64,000 nucleotides of DNA from Roseomonas sp. KE0001 (GTDB taxonomy: Bacteria; Pseudomonadota; Alphaproteobacteria; Acetobacterales; Acetobacteraceae). This document shows positions 8,083 to 17,598 of this stretch, in pieces. The position numbers were made by a program, and so were the translations under genes. Numbering within the stretch: the first letter of the stretch is position 1; each line of letters starts with the position of its first letter. The stretch is from NCBI RefSeq assembly GCF_016107285.1, contig NZ_RCVQ01000001.1:620001-684000 (forward strand), written 5' to 3'. The notes beneath the pieces are model-generated. The model was not told the origin of the DNA, made no database searches, and saw nothing but the letters and a program-made list of their open reading frames with translations.

Positions 8083-9639
8083 TCAGGGGCCGGCCGCCGC
8101 CTGATAGGCCGCGGGATGATCGATCAGGTAGCGCGCGGCCTCCTGATCCCACGGGCGGCCCTCGGCCGGGGGACATTGCGCCCGGAGGGCGGCAACCTCG
8201 CTGGCCGGAACCGGGGCCCGGGCCTGGCGAAGGCGTTGCAGGACGGGCGCCATGGGAGAGGTGCCCTGCGACAGGGCCTGCAACGCGCCTCGCAGCGAGT
8301 CCGCTCCCAGGCTGGTGCAGACGGCCGGGATGATCCCCAGCCCCTGCACCGGCCAGCCCAGGGGGGCGAGGACGCGAGACCAGGAGACCAGCACCTCCGC
8401 GCCATTGGCCAGCGGATAGACGATTTGGATCAACCCCTTGCCCAGCGTCGCGCTGCCCACGACGACGGCCCGGGCCCGATCCGAGAGGGCGGCGGCGACG
8501 ATCTCGGCGGAGGAGGCGGTCCGCCCGTCCACCAGCACCACCACGGGCCGGCCCCGCGCCAGGTCGTGGCCGCCGGCTTCCCAGACCCGGCGTGCCTCGG
8601 GGTGGCGGCCGGCCGACTGGGCGATGACGCCCTGGGTCAGGAAGGCATCCGAAACGGTCATGGCCTGTCCGAGCAGGCCACCCCGGTTGCCCCGCAGATC
8701 CAGCACGACGCCGCGTGGGGGCGTCGGGCCCGAAAAGGCCGAATTGAGCGCCTCGATGATCCACTCGGTGGTCATGGTGGAGAAGGCGCGCAGATGGAGC
8801 CAGAGGATTCCCTCCGACCATTCGGCCCGCAGGGCCTGGCCACCCTGGCTGTCCCGCTGCAGCACCAGCGTGAGCTGCTGCCGCCCTCGGCGCAGCGTCA
8901 GCTCGACCGAGCTGCCGGAGGGCCCCTCCAGCAGCTCGGCGGCCTGGCTGATGCGGCGGCTGGAGACGGGCACGCCGTCGATGGCCAGGAGAACATCACC
9001 CTCCCGCACGCCCCCTTGCGCAGCGATGCTACCAGGGTTCAGGACGGCGATGACGAGGGCGCCGCGCTGCCCCGCCGCCAGGCGGAAGCCCAGGCCCGAC
9101 TGCCCGACCCGGCGCTGGCGTGCCGCCTCGGCCTCCTCCGCGTCGATGTAGCGGCTGTAGGGATCGAGGTGGTTGAAGATTTCGTCGAAGCCGGCCTGCA
9201 GCATGCGGTTCGCGCCGGCACGCTGCAGGGTGGCCGAGGCGTTCCAGGCCTCGATATAGAAGCGGAGCAGCATCTCCGCCGCCCGCGACGCCTGCTCATC
9301 CGCCAACGCCTGCGCCGCAGCGGCGGGGAGCAGGCCGGAGAGCGGCCGCTCGCCAAGCAGCCGTCCCTGCAGGGAGAGCGCCAGGGTGCCGCCCTGGACC
9401 TGGACAGCCAGCCCGGGATCGACGGCCGAGAGGCCGCGGAGCGACCAGAGCACCAGGTCCGACGGCGCGGCGGGTTCGAGGTGGCGCTCGAGGATCGCGG
9501 AGAGGCCCTCGCGCAGGATGATCTGGACCTGCTGGCGCTGGAAGCCCTGCCCCTGCTGGGCCGATGCCCCGGAGGGCAGGCCGAGGCCGGCGAGAAGCAT
9601 GGCGAGGAGCAGGCAGGCCCGGACTGAGCGCCAGGTCAC
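8083..9639 (-). CDS. Exported S41-family (C-terminal processing) peptidase with PDZ domain
   Basis: The 518-residue predicted periplasmic serine protease is of the CtpA/Tsp type. The start is a GTG two bases after the rnr stop, giving a signal peptide (hydrophobic 9-20, cleavage near GASA-QQ at residue 27). A helical N-terminal domain is followed by a PDZ domain (GLGFRLAAGQRGALVIAVLN to GDVLLAIDGVPV). The S41 core contains GVVLDLRGNRGGLL, the nucleophile region DGRTASSAEIVAAAL, and the general-base lysine in TLGKGLIQ. The Ser/Lys dyad is intact. The last 80 residues, Ala/Gln/Pro-rich, resemble no known domain. Substrate unknown; tail-specific envelope proteolysis is inferred from the family. 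Confidence 0.88.
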   Translation of the reverse strand: MTWRSVRACLLLAMLLAGLGLPSGASAQQGQGFQRQQVQIILREGLSAILERHLEPAAPSDLVLWSLRGLSAVDPGLAVQVQGGTLALSLQGRLLGERPLSGLLPAAAAQALADEQASRAAEMLLRFYIEAWNASATLQRAGANRMLQAGFDEIFNHLDPYSRYIDAEEAEAARQRRVGQSGLGFRLAAGQRGALVIAVLNPGSIAAQGGVREGDVLLAIDGVPVSSRRISQAAELLEGPSGSSVELTLRRGRQQLTLVLQRDSQGGQALRAEWSEGILWLHLRAFSTMTTEWIIEALNSAFSGPTPPRGVVLDLRGNRGGLLGQAMTVSDAFLTQGVIAQSAGRHPEARRVWEAGGHDLARGRPVVVLVDGRTASSAEIVAAALSDRARAVVVGSATLGKGLIQIVYPLANGAEVLVSWSRVLAPLGWPVQGLGIIPAVCTSLGADSLRGALQALSQGTSPMAPVLQRLRQARAPVPASEVAALRAQCPPAEGRPWDQEAARYLIDHPAAYQAAAGP

Positions 9640-9641
9640 GG

Positions 9642-11846
9642 TCAGGCCGGCCGGGCGCCACGTTGCTTGCCGGTACCGCCGCTGCGCAGGCGGCTTCGGC
9701 GGGCGCCGGGCGAAGGAAGCGGGGCCTGCGCCAGATGGAAGACCAGACCGCCGGTCAGCGGCATGGCCTCGGCGAGCCGCAGCGACACGGGCTGCCCCAG
9801 GGCAAAGGAGAGCCGCGTGAAGCGTCCGGAAAGCCGATGCGCGGCTTCCGTATGAGTCCATTGATCGTCCGGCAGGGATGACAGGGGCACGAGTCCGCTC
9901 GCGCCATTCCCCTTTACCGTGACGAAGAGGCCGAAGCGTGTCACCCCCGAAATCCACGCTTCGAACATGTCTCCAACGCGGGACGCCATGTGGCTGGCGA
10001 GGTATCGCTCCACCGCCTCACGCTCGGCGGCCGCGGCGCGGCGCTCCGCGGCGGTGATGCGCTCCGCCGTGTCCTGGAGCGCCACAGCCTCCGCCTCGCG
10101 CAGCCCGTCGGGCCCGAGCCGCAGCCCGCGGATCAGCGCCCGGTGCACTAGCAGGTCGGCATAGCGCCGGATGGGGCTGGTGAAATGCGCGTACCGGCCG
10201 AGGGAGAGGCCGAAATGCCCGATATTCGTCGTGTCATAGGCCGCCTGGGACTGGCTGCGCAGCACGGCCTGGTGCACCAGCGCTTCCGTGGCGTCCCCCT
10301 TGGCCGCCTCCAGGAGAGCGGCGAAATCCCGCGCGCGCAGCCCCGGCGTGGCGGGCAGGTCCAGCGCGAGCGCGGCGAGGAGCTGCCGCAGGCCTTCGAG
10401 CCTGGAATCCGACGGCCGGTCATGCACCCGGTAGAGGCCTGACTGGCCGAGCCGCTCCAGTTCCTCGGCGGCGCAGACATTGGCGGCGATCATGACATCC
10501 TCGATCAGCCGGTGCGCCTCCAGCCGGGGACGCGGCGAGACATCCAGCACCTGCCCATCCTCGCTCAGGCGGACGCGGTGCTCCGGAAGATCCAGGTCCA
10601 GGGTGCCGCGTCGCTCGCGGGCGAGCCGGAGCGCGGCATGGGCACCCCGCAACGCGTCGATGCGCGGTCGGAGGCGGCCGATGGCCTCCCCCTCCAGCGC
10701 CTCCACCTCATCGTAAGTCAGCCGCGCCGCCGAGCGCATCAGCCCGCGGCCGAAGCGGTGCGCCCGCTTCGCACCCTCGCCGTTGAAGTGCATCTCCACG
10801 AAGAGGCAGCCGCGATCCTCGCCCGGGCGCAGGCTGCACCAGCCGTTGGACAGCGCCTCGGGCAGCATCGGCACGACGCGGTCGGGGAAGTAGACACTGT
10901 TGCCGCGCAGCCGTGCCGCCTCGTCGAGGGTGCTGTCCGGCCGCACGTAATGCGCCACATCGGCGATGGCGACGACGACGCGCCAGCCATCCGGCTCCGC
11001 CTCGGCCCAGACGGCGTCGTCGAAGTCCCGGGCATCCGCGCCGTCGATGGTGACCAGTTCCAGCCCGCGCAAATCCTCGCGGCCGGTCAGGCCCACCGGC
11101 CCGGCCGCCGCCGCCTCGGCCAGGGCGGCCTCGGGAAATTCGCAGGGCAGGCTGTGGCGATGGATGCACAGCAGGGAGATGGCGCCCGGGGCCTGCAGCG
11201 GGCCCAGCCGCTCGACCACCCGGGCCGGCCGCAGCCCGGCGCGCCCCGCCGGCAGGGGTTCGGCCAGCACCAGCTCGTCCTCGGCCGCGCCGGCCGCGTC
11301 CTCCGGAGCGATGGTCCAGCCGGCCTTCTGGCGCCGGTCCGTGGGCAGGAGCTGCCCCTCGCGGTACAGGCCAAGGATCCGGCGGGCGGTGGCGAAGCCG
11401 AGGCGGCGGAAGGTCCGGCCCTCATAGCGCCCGCCGCCGATCGGGCGCAGCCGCGCCACCACCCTCTCGCCGGGCATCAGCGCCGGCTGGCCCCGCCGCT
11501 CCGGGCGCATGACGATGAGGGGCGGCCGGCCCGCCTCCGGCTCCCAGTCGAGAGGCCGGGCCAGCGGCTCGCCATCGGGGTCGATGCCGCTCACCTCGAC
11601 GGCGAGCATCTCCGGCAGGCCGTCATGGCCCGCCCGCTGGACCGTCGCGCGGTCCAGCGCGCCTTCCCGTTCGAGCTCGCGCAGCAACGCGCGCAGGGCC
11701 GGACGCTGCTCCGTGCCCAGGCCGAAATGCCGCGAGATCTCGGTCTTGCCCACCCGTCCGGGCGCGCTCCGCAGATAGCGGCGGAGGGTGTCCAGGCTGG
11801 GCAGGGCCGGCGCCGGGCCCCGCCTGTCCCTCGGGCCGCCCTCCAC
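9642..11846 (-). CDS. rnr: Ribonuclease R
   Basis: The 734-residue 3'-5' exoribonuclease degrades structured RNA. Order of domains: a winged-helix-like N-terminus (about 15-80), cold-shock OB domains, the RNB catalytic domain with the metal-binding cluster DGADARDFDDAVW, and a C-terminal S1 domain (VGDMFEAWISGVTRFGLFV). The GTG start lies three bases past the topA stop, so the genes are probably co-transcribed. It lacks the long basic C-terminal tail of E. coli RNase R, which is common in alphaproteobacteria. Confidence 0.94.
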   Translation of the reverse strand: MEGGPRDRRGPAPALPSLDTLRRYLRSAPGRVGKTEISRHFGLGTEQRPALRALLRELEREGALDRATVQRAGHDGLPEMLAVEVSGIDPDGEPLARPLDWEPEAGRPPLIVMRPERRGQPALMPGERVVARLRPIGGGRYEGRTFRRLGFATARRILGLYREGQLLPTDRRQKAGWTIAPEDAAGAAEDELVLAEPLPAGRAGLRPARVVERLGPLQAPGAISLLCIHRHSLPCEFPEAALAEAAAAGPVGLTGREDLRGLELVTIDGADARDFDDAVWAEAEPDGWRVVVAIADVAHYVRPDSTLDEAARLRGNSVYFPDRVVPMLPEALSNGWCSLRPGEDRGCLFVEMHFNGEGAKRAHRFGRGLMRSAARLTYDEVEALEGEAIGRLRPRIDALRGAHAALRLARERRGTLDLDLPEHRVRLSEDGQVLDVSPRPRLEAHRLIEDVMIAANVCAAEELERLGQSGLYRVHDRPSDSRLEGLRQLLAALALDLPATPGLRARDFAALLEAAKGDATEALVHQAVLRSQSQAAYDTTNIGHFGLSLGRYAHFTSPIRRYADLLVHRALIRGLRLGPDGLREAEAVALQDTAERITAAERRAAAAEREAVERYLASHMASRVGDMFEAWISGVTRFGLFVTVKGNGASGLVPLSSLPDDQWTHTEAAHRLSGRFTRLSFALGQPVSLRLAEAMPLTGGLVFHLAQAPLPSPGARRSRLRSGGTGKQRGARPA

Positions 11847-11849
11847 GCC

Positions 11850-14579
11850 TCAGGCCTTGACCTTGGGCGCCGCCCGCTTGGCGCCGGCCTTGGCGGCGCG
11901 GGGTTTCGCGGTGGTCGTGGCCTTCGCGCTCGTGGCCTTTGCACCCGTGGCCTTCCGGGTCGTCGCGGGCTTCGCGGCGGCCTTCCTGGGGCCTTCCGCC
12001 TCGACCGAGGCGGCGGCCTTGCGCACCGGCGTCTTCCGCGCGGTCTTGCGGGCGCCGGGGGCGGGTAGCTTCTTCCCCTTCTCCGCCAGCAGCGCCACGG
12101 CCTGATCGAGGGTGACATCCTCCATCTGCGTGCCGCGCGGCAGGCTGGCCACCATGCCGGCATGCTGGGCGTAGGGGCCGAAGCGGCCGCGCTTGATCTC
12201 CACCGGCGTGCCATCCTTCGGATGCGGCCCGAGAGCGCGCACCTTGGCCTTGGCATCGGCCAGCAGGGCGACCGCGCGGTTGACGCCGATGGTCAGCACG
12301 TCGTCGTCACGGTCCAGGGACTTGTAGATGCTGCCCATCTTCACGTAGGGCCCGAAGCGGCCGATGGCGGCGCTCATCTCCTCGCCGGTCTCGGGATGCA
12401 GCCCGATGAGGCGGGGCAGGGCCAGCAGCGCCAGGGCCCGTTCCAGGGTCACCCCTTCGGGATCCATGCCGCGCGGCAGGCTGGCGCGCTTGGGCTTGAT
12501 CGCCTTGCCCTTGGCATCCGTCTCGCCCTCGCCAAGCTGGGCGTAGACGCCATAGGGACCCCGGCGCAGCGTGACCGGCGCGCCGGTCACGGGATCCGAG
12601 CCCAGCTCCTTGATGCCGCCCGCCAGCGCGCCTTCGGCCTCGCCCTCCGCATTGGGCACGGCCAGCGGCCTGGTGTAGCGGCATTCGGGATAGTTGGAGC
12701 AGCCGATGAAGGCGCCGTTCCGCCCGAGGCGCAGGCCGAGCCGGCCGCCGCTGCAGGACGGACAGGCGCGGGGATCGCCGCCCTCGGCGGGCTGCGGAAA
12801 GAAGTGCGGACCCAACTCCTCGTCCAGCGCGTCGATCACGGCACTGATGGTCAGGTCCTTGGTGGCGCTGACCGCGGCGTTGAACTCCTCCCAGAAGGCG
12901 CGCATCACCGCGCGCCACTCGGCCCTTCCGCCGGAGATGTCGTCCAGCTGCTCCTCGAGGCTGGCGGTGAAGCCGGTATCGACATAGCGCTCGAAGAAAT
13001 TCACCAGGAAGGCGGTGACGAGCCGGCCCCGGTCCTCGGGGATGAAACGGCGCTTGTCCAGCCGCACATACTCGCGGTCCTGCAGGGTCTGCAGGATGGA
13101 GGCGTAGGTGGAGGGCCGGCCGATGCCAAGCTCCTCCATCTTCTTGACCAGGGAGGCCTCGGAATAGCGGGGCGGCGGCTGGGTGAAGTGCTGGTCGGCC
13201 TGGGCGGCGGTGAGCTTCGCCGGGTCCTGCTCGCGCATCGGCGGCAGGATGCGGCTGTCCTCATCCTCGGCGCCGGCGGCATCGTCGACATCCTCGCGGT
13301 AGAGCTTGAGGAAGCCGTCGAAGGCCACCACGCTGCCGGTGGCGCGCAGCCTGGCGCGGCCGGCCGCGTCGGCCAGGTCGACGGCGGTCTGGTCCAGCTC
13401 GGCCGATTGCATCTGGCTGGCCACCGCCCGCTTCCAGACCAGCTCGTAGAGCCGACGCTGCTCGGGCGTCAGGTGGCGGGCGACGCTTTCCGGCGTGCGG
13501 GAGACATCCGTCGGGCGGATGGCCTCGTGCGCCTCCTGGGCGTTCTTGGCCTTGGAGGCATATTCGCGCGGCGCGGCGGGGATGTAGTCCGGGCCGAACT
13601 GCGTCTTCACGTGGTCGCGGATGGCGCCGATCGCCTCACGGGCCATCTGCACGCCATCCGTCCGCATGTAGGTGATGAGGCCGACCGTCTCGCCCTGGAT
13701 GTCCACCCCTTCATAGAGCTGCTGCGCCAGCCGCATGGTCTGCTGGGCGCCGAAGCTGAGCTTGCGTGAGCTCTCCTGCTGCAGGGTCGAGGTGGTGAAG
13801 GGAGCGGGCGGATTGCGGCGGACCCGCTTCTTCTCGATGCTGGCGACGCTGAAGCGGCCGGCCTCGACGGCGGCCTTGGCCCGCATGGCGGAGGCCTCGT
13901 CCGGCAGGTCGAACTGCTCCAGCCGCTTGCCGTCGAGCTGGGTCAGCCGCGCCGTGAAGGGGGCGCCGGCGGCGGTCAGGAAACGGCCCTCGACGGTCCA
14001 GTACTCGCGGGCGCGGAAGGCCTCGATCTCGGCCTCGCGCTCGCAGATCAGGCGCAGCGCGACGGACTGGACGCGCCCGGCCGAGCGGCTGCCGGGCAGC
14101 TTGCGCCAGAGCACGGGAGAGAGGGTGAAGCCCACCAGATAGTCCAGCGCCCGCCGGGCCAGATAGGCCTCGATCAGCGGGGTGTCGAGATCCCGCGGAT
14201 GCGCCAGCGCGTGCTGCACGGCGCGCTTGGTGATCTCGTTGAAGGTGATGCGGTGAACCTGGACGCCCTTCAGGGCGCCCTTCTGGCGCAGCATCTCCTG
14301 CACGTGCCAGGAGATGGCCTCGCCCTCGCGGTCGGGGTCGGTGGCGAGATAGAGGTTGCGCGCGCCCTTCACCGCCCTGGCGATGGCGGCGACCTGCTTC
14401 TCCCCCCGGTCCTCCGCCGTCCAGTCCATGGCGAAGTCGTCCTCCGGGCGGACGCTGCCATCCTTCGCCGGCAGGTCCCGGACATGACCGAAGCTGGCGA
14501 GGACGGTGAAGTCCTGGCCCAGGTACTTATTGATGGTCTTCGCCTTGGCCGGCGATTCGACGACGACGACGTCGGTCAT
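11850..14579 (-). CDS. topA: DNA topoisomerase I
   Basis: The 909-residue type IA topoisomerase relaxes negative supercoils. The TOPRIM domain has VESPAK (7-12) and DPDREGE (81-87). The active-site tyrosine is Tyr304 in LITYMRTDG. A single four-cysteine zinc module (CPSC...CSNYPEC) follows the core, then three TopA C-terminal repeats containing GPYV/GPYA turns. The last 75 residues are a Lys/Ala/Thr/Pro-rich histone-like tail, common in high-GC alphaproteobacteria and probably DNA-binding. It lies between dprA and rnr in the same transcription direction. Confidence 0.96.
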   Translation of the reverse strand: MTDVVVVESPAKAKTINKYLGQDFTVLASFGHVRDLPAKDGSVRPEDDFAMDWTAEDRGEKQVAAIARAVKGARNLYLATDPDREGEAISWHVQEMLRQKGALKGVQVHRITFNEITKRAVQHALAHPRDLDTPLIEAYLARRALDYLVGFTLSPVLWRKLPGSRSAGRVQSVALRLICEREAEIEAFRAREYWTVEGRFLTAAGAPFTARLTQLDGKRLEQFDLPDEASAMRAKAAVEAGRFSVASIEKKRVRRNPPAPFTTSTLQQESSRKLSFGAQQTMRLAQQLYEGVDIQGETVGLITYMRTDGVQMAREAIGAIRDHVKTQFGPDYIPAAPREYASKAKNAQEAHEAIRPTDVSRTPESVARHLTPEQRRLYELVWKRAVASQMQSAELDQTAVDLADAAGRARLRATGSVVAFDGFLKLYREDVDDAAGAEDEDSRILPPMREQDPAKLTAAQADQHFTQPPPRYSEASLVKKMEELGIGRPSTYASILQTLQDREYVRLDKRRFIPEDRGRLVTAFLVNFFERYVDTGFTASLEEQLDDISGGRAEWRAVMRAFWEEFNAAVSATKDLTISAVIDALDEELGPHFFPQPAEGGDPRACPSCSGGRLGLRLGRNGAFIGCSNYPECRYTRPLAVPNAEGEAEGALAGGIKELGSDPVTGAPVTLRRGPYGVYAQLGEGETDAKGKAIKPKRASLPRGMDPEGVTLERALALLALPRLIGLHPETGEEMSAAIGRFGPYVKMGSIYKSLDRDDDVLTIGVNRAVALLADAKAKVRALGPHPKDGTPVEIKRGRFGPYAQHAGMVASLPRGTQMEDVTLDQAVALLAEKGKKLPAPGARKTARKTPVRKAAASVEAEGPRKAAAKPATTRKATGAKATSAKATTTAKPRAAKAGAKRAAPKVKA

Positions 14580-14637
14580 GGCGGGTGCTGTATGCTCTCT
14601 GATGGCGACAGGCAGTTTTATTCTGCGAGCGTGGTCT

Positions 14638-15741
14638 CTACCCTGGTCCGCTGCGCATCACACGGTTGCCCGGCAATGCTTCGATGCGCCCCTCCAGCTC
14701 CAGGTCGAGCAGCAGAGACTGCAGCGCAGCGGGAGAGAGGTGGCAGCGCCGGATGATCTCGTCAACCACAACGGGAGAAGTCCCCAGAAGCTCAAGGACT
14801 TGTTCGGCATCGCCGAGGGCGCCGCCGGGAGCGGGGGCCGGGGATGCCGCCGGCCGCGGGGCCGGATTGGGCGAACGGCGTGGCCGCGCCGTGGCCGGCC
14901 CCTCCGGCAGGTGCTCCAGCACATCGGCCGCCCGTTCCGTCAGGTGCGCGCCTTGCCGCAACAGGTCGTTCGATCCGGCCGCGCGGGGATCGTACGGGTT
15001 GCCGGGCACGGCGAAGACCTCGCGCCCCGCCTCCAGGGCGAGCCGGGCGGTCATCTGCGTGCCGGAGCGCAATCCGCATTCCACCACCACGATGCCGAGC
15101 GACAGGCCGGCGATGATCCGGTTGCGGCGGGGAAAGTGCCGGGCGATGGGCGCCGTGCCGAGCGGCGCCTCGGCGACCACCGCGCCGCGCTCGGCGATGG
15201 CCGATTGCAGCTCGGCATGGTCGGGCGGATAGGCGCGGTCGAGCCCGCCGGGAATGACGGCGATGGTGGGACCGCGGCGCAGCGCTCCTTCATGCGCGGC
15301 ACCGTCGATGCCCCGCGCGAGGCCCGAGGTGACGACCAGCCCGGCCTCCGTCAGATCCGCGGCCAGCTCCGCCGCGAGGCGCCGGCCGGGCAGCGAGGCA
15401 TTGCGCGCCCCGACGATGGCGACCTGCCGGGCCCGCAGCAGGGCCGCATCCCCGATCACGGCGATGGCGGGCGGCGCGTCCTCCAGCAGAGCCAGGAGCG
15501 GGGGGTATTCCGGATCGTCCAGGAACAGGAACCGGCCCCCCATGCCGGACACCTCCTCGATCTCCCGCGCGATGGCGCCCGGCTCGGGCGGCAGGAAGGG
15601 GCGGGCACGCCGGGCCGAATAGGCGGGCAGGGCCCGCAGCGCCGAGTCGGCCGTGCCATGGCGTTGCATCAGGCGCCGGTAGGTCATCGGCCCGATGCCC
15701 TCCGTCCGCACCAGGCGCAGCCGGGCGGCCGTCTCGCTCAC
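14638..15741 (-). CDS. dprA: DNA-processing protein DprA
   Basis: DprA binds incoming single-stranded DNA and loads RecA during transformation. The 367-residue protein has a SAM-like N-terminal helical region, the Rossmann-like core (VAIVGARNAS, GLARGIDGAAHEGAL, IPGGLDRAYPPDH, RNRIIAGLS, VFAVPGNP) and a C-terminal winged-helix domain after a Pro/Ala linker. The start chosen is the GTG that overlaps the plsY stop (GTGA); the frame is open further upstream but only inside plsY. No other competence genes are in the window. Confidence 0.93.
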   Translation of the reverse strand: MSETAARLRLVRTEGIGPMTYRRLMQRHGTADSALRALPAYSARRARPFLPPEPGAIAREIEEVSGMGGRFLFLDDPEYPPLLALLEDAPPAIAVIGDAALLRARQVAIVGARNASLPGRRLAAELAADLTEAGLVVTSGLARGIDGAAHEGALRRGPTIAVIPGGLDRAYPPDHAELQSAIAERGAVVAEAPLGTAPIARHFPRRNRIIAGLSLGIVVVECGLRSGTQMTARLALEAGREVFAVPGNPYDPRAAGSNDLLRQGAHLTERAADVLEHLPEGPATARPRRSPNPAPRPAASPAPAPGGALGDAEQVLELLGTSPVVVDEIIRRCHLSPAALQSLLLDLELEGRIEALPGNRVMRSGPG

Positions 15742-16322
15742 CGCCGCTCGCCGATCCGCGGCTCGGTGCCGGCGAGCAGGCGGCGGATATTGTCCTGGTG
15801 CCGCCAGAGGATCAGCGCGGCGACGACCAGGAGGGCGAGAGCGAGGCGGTGGTCGCCCGACAGCAGCGCGATCAACGGCGCCGCGCAGCAGGCGGCGAGG
15901 GCGGAGGCCGAGGAGAGCCGGGTGAGCTTCGCCATCGCCAGCCAGAGCAGGGCGCAGAGCAGGCCGATCCACCAATTGGCCGCCAGCAGCACCCCGGCGC
16001 CGGTGGCGACGCCCTTGCCGCCCCGGAAGCCGAGCCAGATGGGGAAGAGGTGCCCGACCAGCGCCGCCAGCCCGGCGGCGAGGCCGGCATCGCGCCCCCA
16101 GAGCCCGCCGAGCAGGAGGACAGGCAGCGCCCCCTTCAGCGCGTCCAGCAGCAGGGTCGCGGCGGCCACCTTCCGGTTGCCGGTGCGCAGCACATTGGTG
16201 GCGCCGATATTGCCGCTGCCGATCTGCCGGATATCCCCAAGGCCCGCCGCGCGGGTCAGCAGCAGCCCGTAGGGCACCGAGCCGGAGAGGTAGCCGATGG
16301 CGACAGCCAGCCAGAGGCTCAT
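15738..16322 (-). CDS. plsY: Glycerol-3-phosphate acyltransferase PlsY
   Basis: PlsY uses acyl-phosphate to acylate glycerol-3-phosphate in the first step of phospholipid synthesis. The 194-residue inner-membrane protein has about five hydrophobic helices and the three family motifs: SGSVPYGLLLTR (14-25), GSGNIGATNVLR (36-47) and GHLFPIWLGFRGGKGVATG (about 89-107). The start overlaps the pyrC stop by four bases. Confidence 0.95.
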   Translation of the reverse strand: MSLWLAVAIGYLSGSVPYGLLLTRAAGLGDIRQIGSGNIGATNVLRTGNRKVAAATLLLDALKGALPVLLLGGLWGRDAGLAAGLAALVGHLFPIWLGFRGGKGVATGAGVLLAANWWIGLLCALLWLAMAKLTRLSSASALAACCAAPLIALLSGDHRLALALLVVAALILWRHQDNIRRLLAGTEPRIGERR

Positions 16323-17593
16323 CCGAAGACCCGCTTGCCGGCCTTCCAGGTTCCCAGCACCCGGCCTTCCAGGGCGCGGCCGTCGAAGGGCGAATTCTGC
16401 GCCTTGCCCGGCAGCCGGCCGGCCTCGACCTTCCAGGCCCGCTCCGGGTCGAACAGCACCAGGTCGGCCGGGGCGCCGGGAGCGAGGCGGCCAGCGGCGA
16501 GGCCCAGCAGCGCCGCCGGGCGGCTGGTGAGCAGGGCGAGGGCGGCGGGCAGCGTCAGATCGCCGGCATGGACGCGGGCGAGGGTGATGCCGAGCAGCGT
16601 CGCCAGCCCGGACCCGCCGGCCGAGGCCTGGGCGAAGGGGAGGCGCTTGTCGTCGGCATCGGCCGGCTGGTGGTCCGAGGCGATGGCGTCGATCGTGCCG
16701 TCCGCCAGGGCGGCGACGACGGCCCGCCGGTCCTCCTCGCGCCGCAACGGCGGGGAGAGCTTGGCATAGGTGCGGAAGTCGCCGATCGCCGTCTCGTTGA
16801 GGTCGAAGTAAGGCGGCGCGGTGTCGCAGGTGACGGCCAGCCCCTCGGCCCTGGCGGCGCGGATGAGGTCGAGCGTGGCGGCCGTGGAGACATGGGCGAA
16901 GTGGACATGGCCGCGGGTGATGCGGGCCAGGGCGATGTCACGCGCCACCAGGATGCTCTCGGCGGCCGGAGGGATGCCGGGCAGGCCGAGGCGCGTCGCC
17001 AGCTCGCCCTCCGTTGCCGCGCCGCCCCGCGCCAGGGAGGGCTCCTCCGGGTGCTGCACCACGAAGCTGCCGAAGGCGCGGGCATAGGAGAGCGCCAGGC
17101 GCATGGTGCGGGCATCGGCAATGGCGCGGGTGCCATCGGTGAAGGCCACGGCGCCCGCCTCGCGCAGCAGGCCGTATTCCGAGACATCCTTGCCGGCGCA
17201 GCCCCGTGTGGCGGCGCCGTAGGGCAGGATGCTCAGGCTGCCGGTGGCCTCCCCCCGCCGCACCATGAACTGCAGCAGCGCCGGATCGTCGAGGGCGGGC
17301 TCGGTGTTGGGCAGGGCGCAGAGGGTCGTGATGCCACCCGCCGCCGCGGCTTCGGCCGCGCTCTCGATCGTCTCGCGGTACTCGGCGCCCGGCTCGCCCA
17401 GCGCCGCGCGCAGGTCGATCAGGCCGGGGGCCAGGATGGCGCCGCCGCAATCGACGACCTCGGCGCCCTCGGGCATGCCCAGCGTCCCGCCATGGTCGGC
17501 GATGACGCCGCGGCTGACCAGCAGGCTGCCCCGCGCGTCCAGCCCGGAGGCGGGATCGATCAGGCGGGCGTTGATGAAGATGGTGTCGGGCAT
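16319..17593 (-). CDS. pyrC: Dihydroorotase-family protein PyrC lacking the metal-binding HxH
   Basis: The 424-residue amidohydrolase-fold protein is encoded just after pyrB. Active class I dihydroorotases have DxHxH after the first strand; here the line is GLIDLRAALGEPG, so both histidines are replaced (Arg62, Ala64). The later metal-site histidines are also changed (CDTAPPYFDLNE in place of the usual xxPHH), while HFAHVST and ASDHQP remain. The pattern matches the non-catalytic dihydroorotase-like subunits (PyrX/PyrC') that hold aspartate carbamoyltransferase together. A second, active dihydroorotase would then be expected elsewhere. The ATG at 17593 is used; a GTG at 17602 overlapping the pyrB stop is possible. 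Confidence 0.85.
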   Translation of the reverse strand: MPDTIFINARLIDPASGLDARGSLLVSRGVIADHGGTLGMPEGAEVVDCGGAILAPGLIDLRAALGEPGAEYRETIESAAEAAAAGGITTLCALPNTEPALDDPALLQFMVRRGEATGSLSILPYGAATRGCAGKDVSEYGLLREAGAVAFTDGTRAIADARTMRLALSYARAFGSFVVQHPEEPSLARGGAATEGELATRLGLPGIPPAAESILVARDIALARITRGHVHFAHVSTAATLDLIRAARAEGLAVTCDTAPPYFDLNETAIGDFRTYAKLSPPLRREEDRRAVVAALADGTIDAIASDHQPADADDKRLPFAQASAGGSGLATLLGITLARVHAGDLTLPAALALLTSRPAALLGLAAGRLAPGAPADLVLFDPERAWKVEAGRLPGKAQNSPFDGRALEGRVLGTWKAGKRVFG

Positions 17594-17598
17594 GGTGA